Positions 1-6,210 of a stretch of 7,597 nt of DNA are shown here, one piece after another. Below the pieces are notes generated by a model that was not told the DNA's origin, ran no database searches, and saw only the letters and a program-made list of their open reading frames with translations. The stretch is from JBBQKF01 sp038326615 (GTDB lineage Bacteria; Bacillota; Clostridia; Saccharofermentanales; UBA5734). Each line of letters opens with the position of its first letter. Positions within the stretch are counted from its first letter, which is position 1. A program made the translations under genes and the position numbers. The DNA lies in NCBI GenBank assembly GCA_038326615.1, contig JBBQKF010000119.1, positions 1 through 7,597 on the forward strand. Direction: 5' to 3'.

Positions 1-461
1 TCAAAGTTAATTCCAACCGGCTTACTTTCATTCCCCTTTTTTGCGGGTGATGTAACTTGAACTAGCTCAAATATTCGCTTTGAAGTAGCTGTTATTATAT
101 ATAAAGCAGAAATCATTTGAGGAGTTGCAGATGTTACATTAACAATAATATTTTCATTTTCATTTTCACACATAACTCTATCAATAGCATTTTTGACAAA
201 TTTATATGCACATTCAAAGTCTTGTGGGTTGTCAAAATTTTTGTAATCTTCCATAGGTAGTATTTCGCAATCAGGACACACTCTGTTGCCTAAAATTATG
301 TAGCGATTATCATTTTTATGGTATTTATACATTTCTTCAGTTAAAAATATGTAAGCTTTCTGAGGTCTAAAATGTCTTAAAATATGCAAAAACGGTCCCT
401 CATAATTATCTCGAATTGGGTCCGTTTTACCAATCAGGCTAAATAAAACAGTTTTGTTCAT
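1..461 (-). CDS. Csm6-like CARF-domain protein, N-terminal part (runs off the window)
   Basis: Csm6-type proteins sense cyclic oligoadenylate made by the Cas10 subunit of type III CRISPR complexes through an N-terminal CARF domain, and then cut RNA with a C-terminal HEPN domain. The 153 residues visible form the CARF part. The first strand and loop read LFSLIGKTDPIRDNYEGP (residues 6-23), followed by LHILRHFRPQKAYIFLTEEM (25-44). This is the characteristic opening of Csm6 proteins. The second ligand-binding segment is NVTSATPQM (108-116), and a QVTSP strand follows at 135-139. The HEPN domain would lie to the left and is not seen, so the nuclease assignment is inferred from the family. The ATG is preceded by GAGGAG with an 11-base gap, slightly long but acceptable. 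No cas10 or csm gene and no CRISPR array is visible. Alternatives are a stand-alone CARF effector or a Csx1 relative. The CARF fold is confident; the exact family name is less so. Confidence 0.82.
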   Translation of the reverse strand, partial: MNKTVLFSLIGKTDPIRDNYEGPFLHILRHFRPQKAYIFLTEEMYKYHKNDNRYIILGNRVCPDCEILPMEDYKNFDNPQDFECAYKFVKNAIDRVMCENENENIIVNVTSATPQMISALYIITATSKRIFELVQVTSPAKKGNESKPVGINF

Positions 462-493
462 TGCTTTGTATTCTCCTCTTCTATAATTTTGAT

Positions 494-507
494 TTGTCCC
501 ATGACAA
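494..507. repeat. Short inverted repeat before the CARF gene
   Basis: TTGTCCCATGACAA has two 5-base arms (TTGTC/GACAA) around 4 bases. It lies about 33 bases upstream of the CARF start codon. It could be a small operator or a weak hairpin in the leader. It is short enough to occur by chance in this AT-rich spacer. Confidence 0.3.
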
Positions 508-540
508 GTGAGCATTTGATCCCCAGTCCCGAAAATTCAG

Positions 541-569
541 GGTAATTCATCAATATGTTTGGTAATTCA
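541..569. repeat. Paired direct repeat GGTAATTCA, 20-base period
   Basis: GGTAATTCA occurs at 541-549 and again at 561-569, a start-to-start distance of 20 bases or roughly two helical turns. Related AATTCA or GAATTC stretches flank both copies (533-538 and 577-582). Spacing by whole turns is typical of tandem regulator sites on one DNA face. The pair lies between the candidate promoter at 603-630 and the CARF gene. No regulator is identified. Confidence 0.35.
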
Positions 570-602
570 GAATATTGAATTCAAATAAAGTTTATAAACT
601 AC

Positions 603-630
603 ATTATAATATATATTGTCGAAATTTGAA
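603..630 (-). promoter_or_regulatory. Candidate sigma-A-type promoter for the CARF gene
   Basis: On the minus strand TATAAT (603-608) is a perfect -10 box, and TTCAAA (625-630) is a 4-of-6 match to the -35 box, with a 16-base spacer. A start near 596 would give a leader of about 135 bases carrying the direct and inverted repeats noted here. The rest of the 462-737 spacer is AT-rich with no ORF of note, and I see no strong terminator after the RT gene. Read-through from the retron operon into the CARF gene therefore also remains possible. Confidence 0.4.
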
Positions 631-737
631 ACGTTTATTTTTAATTTAACATTCCCTATTTTCAAACCTTATTCTTAAATTAATATTCTTTTAATTGAAC
701 AATTATTGTGAATACATCTTTGTGTAACCTTTTCTTC

Positions 738-1883
738 TCATATAACGTATTTTTCATATTTTTTTTTCGCGAAGTGTTTTGGTCTCATTAGTTGAAGAAC
801 GAAGTTCTTATATTCCATCAATTCCGAGTCTTTCGGATTTATGTGTAACCCATAATTAATTCTACCTTCAAGCGATTGCAAATATGTTCTTTTTAAAAGA
901 CGGTTGTCTTTGATAAACTTAGGATCATTTATTTTTCGCATATGAGCTACAACGCCATATTGTCTGATAAAATATATTTCTTGTCTTATCCTTTTACGAG
1001 TATATTTTGGTACTTGAAGTTTTCTATTGACTGTAATTCCAGTGACAATTTGCCTAGTACCTTGTGGTAATATTTTAGTTTTTTCATCATTCAAAATGAA
1101 ATTTCTACTTAGCAAAAACCCTCTAACAAACTTTATCAATTTTCCAGGATTGAAATCACCAGAAAAAGTCATATCATCAGAGTATCTTGTATAGGTAATG
1201 TTATTAATATTGCAGTATTTTTCAATTTCTTTGTCACAGCTTAAAAAGCAAAGATTAGATAATGCCGGGCTAATGCAAGACCCTTGTGGTAAGTGTCCCT
1301 GATAACAGCAAAGATTAGAAAAAAGAGTCATAACTGGCTTGCTATATGGAGTATATTCTTTAAATGCGTTATACACTTTCGGATAAGTAATACTATCAAA
1401 AAAACCAACTATATCTAACTTTACTAAAAGTGGTTTGCCTATATGCATGGAGGCATTATCTTTTACACTTACTTTTTTCTTGTATGCATATGCGTTTTTG
1501 CTACTGGGGATTTTATTGATTACTTCATGTAAAATTCTGCGCTGATAGAATTCGAGGTATTTTGATACTACTTTGACATTCCTCTTTTTATTCGAGTTTC
1601 TTTTTGAAATATCTAAATTTTTATAATGTTTGATAGTCTTTTTTGAACAGGCAATCAATCTTCTATATTCAGCCCAATAACTTTGAATGTTTTTAGGGTT
1701 ATTGCTTAACATAATGAATAGGGGAACATTCCAGAATAGAGGAAATGCATTAATATCATCTTTATAAAACTCGTTGTAATGAAAAAGTTGTTCTATATCA
1801 TTATTTGTAAAAGGAAAAGTTGTAAGAATTTCAAAATCTTGTTCTTCCACTTCATATATTTCATTTTTAAAGTCCCAAATCAT
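738..1883 (-). CDS. Retron-type reverse transcriptase
   Basis: This is the reverse transcriptase of a retron. It copies part of the upstream structured RNA into a single-stranded DNA that stays joined to that RNA (msDNA). The 381-residue protein has the retron-specific region X motif NASMH (143-147, NAxxH) and region Y motif VTG (280-282). The polymerase core is also clear: LVKLDIVGFFDSI with catalytic D157, LPQGSCISPALSN (198-210), and the active site YSDD (234-237), a serine variant of YADD. The C-terminal thumb-like part includes SLEGRINYG (337-345). At 381 residues it is somewhat longer than many retron RTs (roughly 300-340); the extra length is an N-terminal stretch of about 110 residues, including a KR/NK-rich segment at 91-105. 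The ATG is set by an excellent AGGAGGG site. The a2 arm of the msr-msd RNA ends 65 bases upstream, the standard retron layout. All catalytic residues are present, so the enzyme should be active. The retron assignment is very secure; the retron type is not determined. Confidence 0.96.
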   Translation of the reverse strand: MIWDFKNEIYEVEEQDFEILTTFPFTNNDIEQLFHYNEFYKDDINAFPLFWNVPLFIMLSNNPKNIQSYWAEYRRLIACSKKTIKHYKNLDISKRNSNKKRNVKVVSKYLEFYQRRILHEVINKIPSSKNAYAYKKKVSVKDNASMHIGKPLLVKLDIVGFFDSITYPKVYNAFKEYTPYSKPVMTLFSNLCCYQGHLPQGSCISPALSNLCFLSCDKEIEKYCNINNITYTRYSDDMTFSGDFNPGKLIKFVRGFLLSRNFILNDEKTKILPQGTRQIVTGITVNRKLQVPKYTRKRIRQEIYFIRQYGVVAHMRKINDPKFIKDNRLLKRTYLQSLEGRINYGLHINPKDSELMEYKNFVLQLMRPKHFAKKKYEKYVI

Positions 1884-1891
1884 CGGATTTG

Positions 1892-1898
1892 CCCTCCT
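1892..1898 (-). promoter_or_regulatory. Ribosome binding site of the RT gene
   Basis: AGGAGGG on the minus strand lies 8 bases upstream of the RT ATG. It lies outside the a1/a2 stem, so the RNA structure should not mask it. It fixes the RT start. Confidence 0.8.
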
Positions 1899-1948
1899 TT
1901 TTTGTTAACATTTATTGCTATTAAAATCTAACAGTTTGTTTAGTGTTT

Positions 1949-2162
1949 ATAATAAAGCGGTGGCAATACTAATTGTATTCTTTAGCGCAATAAGATTTCT
2001 TATTGATAGAGTTGATTTTTCTTTAGTTAACTAATTTTTACACATTGACTATAATTGAAAATCGACTCGCTTTAATTGTAGTAAATCAGGAAGACGACTC
2101 GCCTGCCTGCTTGAAATTTTCAAAATGAAACTTTCAAGAAAACTATTGCCACCGCTTATTAT
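1949..2162 (-). ncRNA. Retron msr-msd RNA
   Basis: The RNA is closed by a long inverted repeat. Its 5' arm a1 (2144-2162) pairs with the 3' arm a2 (1949-1968) over 12 + 7 base pairs, with a single bulged A at 1956. The core is GCGGTGGCAATA. Just inside a1 is an unpaired G at 2143, the likely 2'-5' branching guanosine. Three msr hairpins follow. The first, 2110-2138, has a 7-bp stem, one mismatch, 5 bp and a 3-base loop. The second, 2087-2105, has a short CAGG/CCTG stem. The third, 2048-2082, has about 11 bp. The last two show CGAGTCG in their loops. The remainder (about 1969-2040) should be msd, the reverse-transcribed part. It includes a 7-8-bp hairpin at 1988-2005 and a 12-base perfect palindrome at 2023-2034. 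The position directly before the RT gene, and the 7-base distance after the upstream stop codon, fit the family. The msr/msd boundary and the branch point are inferred. Confidence 0.9.
1988..2005 (-). repeat. Hairpin within the predicted msd
   Basis: The minus strand reads CAATAAGAAATCTTATTG, self-complementary over 7-8 bp with a tiny loop. Retron msDNA normally carries a stem-loop in its DNA part, and this is the clearest one in the msd region. A longer msd stem is not obvious by eye. Confidence 0.6.
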
Positions 2163-2169
2163 TCTGAAT

Positions 2170-3000
2170 TTATAATTTGAAGATGTCTTCGGTTGAATAT
2201 GAGAAAAATACGGCATCGTATTTTTTATTGATACCTAATAGCTTATCCATAGCTTCGTTAAGATCATAAGGAGTCAATTGCATGGATTTTTTCACAACGA
2301 GAATTCCTTTATTATATATATCAATTTTACTCAAGTCTATGTCAAATCCTGACGTGATTAATTCTTCCTGAAATGATTCAAGTAATTCATATACTCCTAA
2401 AAAAATATTAAAATACAATACACTTTCCTCGTAGATATCTAAGCCTTCTTTTTCAAACTCGTTTGACATTAAATCATTGTAGAGCCTACGTGCAACCTTT
2501 TCGCCAGGGAATACTTTTTGCTTGAAATATTCAAAATTCGGGTCATCATGTTCTTCTATTCTAGCGTCGACACCGTGCCATAATTTTAGGTTTCTGATCT
2601 TGTTATACACATCATAACTTTTTGAAGGAGTACAATAAATATAAATATCAACTGACTTTTTTTCATAATCAACTACACAGCCTCCGTTAATAGCATATTT
2701 CTTTTTATGAGTATAGGTATCTATCGAATTATTAAATTTGTATATTTTATTATCACGCATGTTAATTTTATTTTCGAATTCATAGGAAATGTGAAAGCAT
2801 TTAAAAAATTTATTTTCATCTCTGTTCATAGTTATAAATAAGTAGTAATTAAAGTAAATGTCCATTCGCGCATCCAAGAACTTAAGCATCAGTGATATTT
2901 CAGGTTCAATTTCAAATGTTGTAGTTTTAGTTTCATTGTTGGTCGTTTTTTTATTTTGATTGTCTTGTACATGACTTTCTGAAGGTTTGTTTTTATTCAA
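2170..3000 (-). CDS. Retron-associated protein of unknown function, candidate effector
   Basis: I do not recognise this 276-residue protein. It ends 7 bases before the retron RNA starts, on the same strand, so it is almost certainly part of the retron operon, where the partner gene normally encodes the toxic or effector function. Residues 1-33 are low-complexity (K, N, T, S), probably a disordered tail. No membrane segment is visible in the called protein. The C-terminal part (about 193-270) alternates as strand VLYFNIFL, helix YELLESFQEELITSGF, strands DIDL and ILVVKK, helix YDLNEAMDKLL, strand AVFFSY. That is the order of a ferredoxin-like beta-alpha-beta-beta-alpha-beta domain. A similar pattern may occur at about 105-185, so it could be a tandem of such domains; this fold reading is inference. 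No nuclease, NADase, protease or ATPase motif is visible. The start is uncertain: the TTG used here has no adjacent ribosome site, whereas a strong one lies further upstream. Confidence 0.8.
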   Translation of the reverse strand: MNKNKPSESHVQDNQNKKTTNNETKTTTFEIEPEISLMLKFLDARMDIYFNYYLFITMNRDENKFFKCFHISYEFENKINMRDNKIYKFNNSIDTYTHKKKYAINGGCVVDYEKKSVDIYIYCTPSKSYDVYNKIRNLKLWHGVDARIEEHDDPNFEYFKQKVFPGEKVARRLYNDLMSNEFEKEGLDIYEESVLYFNIFLGVYELLESFQEELITSGFDIDLSKIDIYNKGILVVKKSMQLTPYDLNEAMDKLLGINKKYDAVFFSYSTEDIFKL

Positions 3001-3047
3001 ATGTTTATATTTTTTCAGAAGTGTAATAAGAAATAAAATAATTTTAT

Positions 3048-3056
3048 CCCCCTTTT
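3048..3056 (-). promoter_or_regulatory. Strong Shine-Dalgarno with no ATG behind it
   Basis: AAAAGGGGG on the minus strand is the only good ribosome site before the retron partner gene, but the TTG at 3000 lies 47 bases beyond it. In the same frame, ATT codons at 3042-3040 and 3039-3037 lie 5 and 8 bases from the G run. Starting there would add 13-14 residues: a short hydrophobic patch (ILFLITLL) followed by KKYKH. Either a rare ATT start is used or translation begins at TTG with little Shine-Dalgarno help. Confidence 0.45.
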
Positions 3057-3143
3057 AAATACCTTAGTAGTTCTTTTGTTCTGGAATTTACACAACTTTT
3101 TGATCGTTTAGTTGAACTAGCAACTTTGTCATTTCAAAGGTTT

Positions 3144-3173
3144 TTTAAATTTATTTACATACAGTGAAGTCAA
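3144..3173 (-). promoter_or_regulatory. Weak candidate promoter for the retron operon
   Basis: TTGACT (3168-3173) resembles a -35 box. TTTAAA (3144-3149), 18 bases on, is a 4-of-6 match to the -10 box. Transcription would start near 3137, about 80 bases before the Shine-Dalgarno. No better pair was found between 3006 and 3202, a spacer with no gene. The AT content makes chance matches likely. Confidence 0.25.
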
Positions 3174-3202
3174 TATTAGGGTCGACTATCAAATTTCTAA
3201 AA

Positions 3203-3502
3203 TCAACTACAATATTCTTTTAGCAATGTTCTTACAAAATAGTCAGAATATTTAATTTGAAATTTCTTTCTATTATATTGCCTTTCTATTTCTTGGTTGT
3301 CAGATATTCGCTTTTGTTTGAAGAATTTCATATTTACCACTTCATTCCTTTTTATATTAAGGAAATCAAAGTTTGCAAGTTGTTCTTGTTTGCTTTTGGC
3401 TCTAAAATATGGATCTTTTGAATTCTCGATAATTCCGTTGTTATAATTTTCAAAACTAATTTCACTAATTTGAATTATGGCGTACTTATCATGATGTTTA
3501 AC
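3203..3502 (-). pseudogene. C-terminal remnant of an unknown gene, cut by the IS66 element
   Basis: Ninety-nine codons and a TGA stop remain to the left of the IS end. The reading frame enters from inside the IS and crosses its terminal repeat without a stop, so the apparent longer ORF (up to 3673) is a chimera: everything before VKHHDKYAIIQISEISF is IS sequence and has no ribosome site. The remnant has a strand-like start (YAIIQISEISF), a charged middle (KDPYFRAKSKQEQLANFDFL) and a basic C-terminus (RQYNRKKFQIKYSDYF). I cannot assign it to a family. It lies about 160-200 bases upstream of the retron partner gene on the same strand, so it could be a lost upstream member of that operon or an unrelated neighbour. 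Confidence 0.6.
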
Positions 3503-3526
3503 GTAAGCGGTAAATAGAATACACAT
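3503..3526 (+). repeat. IS66 terminal inverted repeat, tnpC-side end
   Basis: The 24 bases starting GTAAGCGGTAAATAG are the exact reverse complement of 6187-6210. Identity breaks at the 25th base inward and at the first base outward, which defines the element boundary. Confidence 0.93.
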
Positions 3527-3695
3527 ATTAATCTTATTAGAAGTATGGAATAATAGTATGGAGTTACGGTTAGTGCAATAAATGAATATTGACATAGGAA
3601 TTAGCTGTGAAGAAAAAATCATGAGCAACTGTGTAGATGTAAAAGAAAAAAACACTGAACTCCGTTTAGGCATTCAATGTTTTTGTTAATACCTA

Positions 3696-5306
3696 TTAAG
3701 GTTTTGCTTGTTCAACTGGCATTTTGAATTCTTCTGGTATAAGCGCGGACCATGGCAGAAGATCTTCTAGTGCATTAGGATTTTCTTTTAAATCCATATT
3801 AGGCATTTTGGTAAGAATATATTTTATATATTCATATGGTTTTAAGTTATTCTCTTTTGCCGTCTCAACGAGACTGTAAATCACTGCACTTGCGAAAGCT
3901 CCGTTTGGTGTATCTGAAAAAAGCGAGTTCTTTCTGCCTATTACGAAGGTCCGGAGACTTCTCTCCGCCAAATTATTTGAGATTTCAAGCCGTGCATCAA
4001 GCATGTAATTTTGAAGGTATTGCCATTGTGCTAAAGTGTAACTTATTGCTTCTCCTATTTTGGTTTTAGGCAATGTCTCTTGTTGTGTTTTAATTAGCCA
4101 TTTATGAAATTCATCTAAAATAGGCTGAATTTTGTCTTTGCGCGCTTGAAGTTTTTCGTCATTTGCTAAATTTTTAATTTCTCTTTCAACAGCAAATAAT
4201 TTATTGCAAAAATCTAATCCTTCCTGTGATTTGGTTCCTGCTCTGTCTTTTTCAGGAATAACCTTCAAAGCCTCTTCGAAACGTCTTCTTGAATGCGACC
4301 AGCAACCAACGATTGTTATATCGATAGGTAATGAGTGATAAGAAGAATATCCATCCACATGAAGATATCCTTTAAATCCCGAAAGAAAATTCTTCGGGTG
4401 TTTAGCCTGTCTTGTTTGTTGGTACTCGAATAACACAACAGATCTGTCAGTCTGTTTTGTGCGGTAAAGCCACATATAGCTCGTAGACGTAGGTTTCCTC
4501 CCAGGTTCTTTTAAAACCTGGGTAGTAGTTTCATCGGCATGTAAAATATCTTGTTTCAACAGCTCTTTCCTCATCCGTTCATAGAGCGGATGAAAATAAT
4601 CCTGCGCACATCTTATAATCCAGTTCGCCATGTTCTGGCGAGAAATGAATATTCCATTGCGTTTAAACTCTTTTTCTTGCCGGTAAAGCGGTAATCCATT
4701 AACATATTTGCCGTTTATAATCCCTGAAACTACCGAAGCTGATGCAATGCTGCCTTTAATCAAGGCGTTAGGGGAAGTGGCATTTATAATTGGTGTAGCA
4801 ATTCCGTTCTTTTCACAATTTCTGCAGCTATATACATACGTTACATGTTCTACTCTTTCAAATTTCGCTGGTATATAAATAAGTTCGGTACGTACTATTT
4901 TGCTCATCTTATGGAGTTCTTGATCACAATCGGGTCAAGTAGACTCTGAAGGGTCAAGCTCATATTCTATTGTTGTTAAAGGTAACGCTGCTAAATCCGT
5001 TTCGCGTTTGCCTTTTTTCTTTCTTCTGGAATATGTAATTTCTTCTATTTGGAGCTCCGGTATCATAGGATCGGATTCTGCTTCTGCTTCATTAAAAAAT
5101 GATATTTGCTCCGGCACCGCAGTTTTCTCGCTTGAAGAACCATATATCTTTCTATTAGCTGAAATCATTAACTCGTTCATCCAGTAAATCTGCTTTTCTA
5201 ATTCAGCTGTTTTATTATTCAAAAGAAGAACTTTTGATATGAGTTCATCCTTTGTTAATTCGCTTAAATCTATTAAGTTTTTGTCGTTTTTTGCTTCGTA
5301 TTTCAT
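3696..5306 (-). pseudogene. tnpC: IS66 transposase TnpC, interrupted by an in-frame TGA
   Basis: TnpC is the DDE transposase of IS66 elements. The N-terminal piece (stop at 4935-4937) has the helical LNNKTAELEKQIYWMNELM segment and the conserved NRKIYGSSSEKT block. The C-terminal piece (3696-4907, 403 codons if begun at its first ATG) has the second zinc-finger half CRNC, then HADETT (D125), HVDGYSSY (D185) and NNLAERSLR (E315), so the catalytic triad is intact. The two pieces are in the same frame. The bases between them read ST-stop-PDCDQELHKMSK, so the TGA stands where the first cysteine of a CPxC zinc finger is expected (TGC or TGT). A single base change explains it. I prefer ATG 5306 as the start (MKYEAK); a GTG at 5342 is in frame but atypical. 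The downstream piece lacks its own ribosome site. Confidence 0.92.
4935..4937 (-). other. In-frame TGA replacing a zinc-finger cysteine codon in tnpC
   Basis: The TGA separates two otherwise continuous parts of one frame. The next residues (PDCD) complete a CPxC motif if the position were cysteine. The RT and tnpB frames here also end in TGA, so TGA is a real stop in this organism. I see no convincing selenocysteine-type hairpin just downstream, so a plain nonsense mutation is the simplest reading. Confidence 0.85.
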
Positions 5307-5404
5307 AGGTAAATAATACCATAAAATACACAAATAATCCACTCGCTAAATGGTGAAAATATACGCTTTTAAAGGCTTTTTATCGTGCTTTTAACAACGA
5401 ATTT

Positions 5405-5758
5405 TCAACATAAATATCTTGCTTTTACAGGCAAATGTGCTCGCGGTTGAGCTAAGCTTAATCCGTCTAAAAGCCACCTAAAATCTCTGCCGGTTATGTG
5501 CTTTATCTTGTCGGATTCCTTTGGCCATTTAAACTTTCCGTTTTGTAACTTCTTGTAGTGAAGCCAAAACCCATTTCGGTCCCACTTGAGTATTTTGATT
5601 TTTTGTCTATCACTACTACAAAATACAAACATTGCATCGCTAAATGGATCCAGCTCAAAATGTTGCTGTACAATTGCACTTAGACTTTCGATGGATTTTC
5701 TCATGTCTGTTTTTTCCGTTGATAAATATACATTTTCACTGCCAGTAATCTCTACCAT
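5405..5758 (-). CDS. tnpB: IS66 accessory protein TnpB
   Basis: TnpB (Orf2) is a small accessory protein of IS66 elements, needed for transposition in studied members; it is unrelated to the RNA-guided TnpB of IS605. The 117 residues show the family pattern: VYLSTEKTDMRKSIESLSAIV (10-30), DAMFVFCSSDRQKIKILKWD (41-60), GFWLHYKKL (63-71) and a C-terminal RDFRWLLDGL (91-100). Length is as expected and there is no damage. The ATG overlaps the tnpA stop by 7 bases (ATGGTAG), so it is probably translated by coupling; no strong ribosome site is seen. Confidence 0.93.
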   Translation of the reverse strand: MVEITGSENVYLSTEKTDMRKSIESLSAIVQQHFELDPFSDAMFVFCSSDRQKIKILKWDRNGFWLHYKKLQNGKFKWPKESDKIKHITGRDFRWLLDGLSLAQPRAHLPVKARYLC

Positions 5759-6132
5759 AAATTACGCACCGCACAAAGAACTTTCTCTATGTCCTTTTGT
5801 AAACTTCCTGAAGGGATTTCAACAGTTACTTCCAAAATTCTTATAGTTATTGCGATTTCTTTATTCTCTTTTAATACTGCTCTTACTGATTCAGGTTTCG
5901 ATATAACTTCGAGGGAGCTTTGAATTTTCTCCGTCTCGAGCTTTATCCACTGATTTTCATGTGATTCCGGATCTTTATGATTGTTTTTACTGTACCCAAG
6001 CTTTCTCTTCCAATATTTCAACGATTCATAGCTGATATTGTTTTCTTTGCAATATCTTCGACCATTCTTCCCGCTGTCCAGATGTTCTCTAATTATTAAT
6101 TCTCCGTACTTAGCTTTATCTATCTTATCCAT
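5752..6132 (-). CDS. tnpA: IS66 accessory protein TnpA
   Basis: TnpA (Orf1) is the first gene of the IS66 operon and probably binds DNA. The 126-residue protein has a helix-turn-helix-like N-terminus (YGELIIREHLDSGKNGRRYCKENNISYESLKYWKRK split across residues 9-44; helices around 9-18, 24-30 and 35-43). Its C-terminus has the IRILEVTVEIPSG strand-rich segment (97-109) seen in the family. An AAAGGTG ribosome site lies 5 bases before the ATG. It ends in TAG inside the tnpB start region. The gene is intact. Confidence 0.88.
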   Translation of the reverse strand: MDKIDKAKYGELIIREHLDSGKNGRRYCKENNISYESLKYWKRKLGYSKNNHKDPESHENQWIKLETEKIQSSLEVISKPESVRAVLKENKEIAITIRILEVTVEIPSGSLQKDIEKVLCAVRNLW

Positions 6133-6186
6133 ATAACACCTTTACTTTCTATAAAGGTATTATTTCATACTTTCGTTCATTTAAAA

Positions 6187-6210
6187 ATGTGTATTCTATT
6201 TACCGCTTAC
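6187..6210 (-). repeat. IS66 terminal inverted repeat, tnpA-side end
   Basis: This is the exact reverse complement of 3503-3526. Its outermost TAA (6209-6207 on the minus strand) serves as the stop codon of the interrupted neighbouring gene. Confidence 0.93.

Larger units (their letters stand above)
3503..6210 (-). mobile_element. IS66-family insertion sequence, complete ends, damaged tnpC
   Basis: The element is 2708 bp, the usual size for IS66. It is bounded by terminal repeats that match perfectly over 24 bases and begin GTAAGCGG, typical of the family. It carries the family's three genes in the standard order tnpA, tnpB, tnpC. IS66 elements usually duplicate 8 bp of target. Here the outer flanks are TGTTTAAC (3495-3502) and CAACTAAA (6211-6218), which do not match. 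About 190 bases between the tnpC stop and the left end hold no gene. A premature stop in tnpC suggests the copy cannot move alone, although intact copies elsewhere could act on its ends. Confidence 0.95.

Noticed and set aside
1..740. CRISPR array near the CARF gene
   Set aside because: No regularly spaced 25-40-base repeats are present; the GGTAATTCA pair is only 9 bases long and occurs twice.
738..1883. Group II intron, DGR or CRISPR-associated RT
   Set aside because: No maturase or endonuclease domain, no Cas1 fusion and no template/variable repeat; NAxxH and VTG plus the adjacent msr-msd mark it as a retron RT.
1949..2162. Rho-independent terminator or CRISPR repeat instead of a retron RNA
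   Set aside because: The arms are about 175 bases apart, not a terminator hairpin, and there are only two inverted arms, not evenly spaced direct repeats. The RT motifs settle the matter.
3108..3127. AGTTG/CAACT inverted repeat as an operator of the retron operon
   Set aside because: Arms of only 5 bases in AT-rich DNA, with no repeat elsewhere; too weak to list as a feature.
3203..3673. Single 156-residue minus-strand gene
   Set aside because: The first 57 codons lie inside the IS66 end and lack a ribosome site; only 3203-3502 is host sequence, so the ORF is an accidental fusion across the IS boundary.
3836..4069. Plus-strand ORF of 77 residues
   Set aside because: Antisense to the conserved C-terminal part of tnpC, with no ribosome site; a shadow ORF.
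5405..5758. RNA-guided nuclease TnpB (IS200/IS605) because of the name
   Set aside because: The protein has only 117 residues, matches the IS66 accessory family and has no RuvC motifs.
5586..5846. Plus-strand ORF of 86 residues
   Set aside because: Antisense to tnpB and the end of tnpA; hydrophobic only because of the complementary strand's composition.
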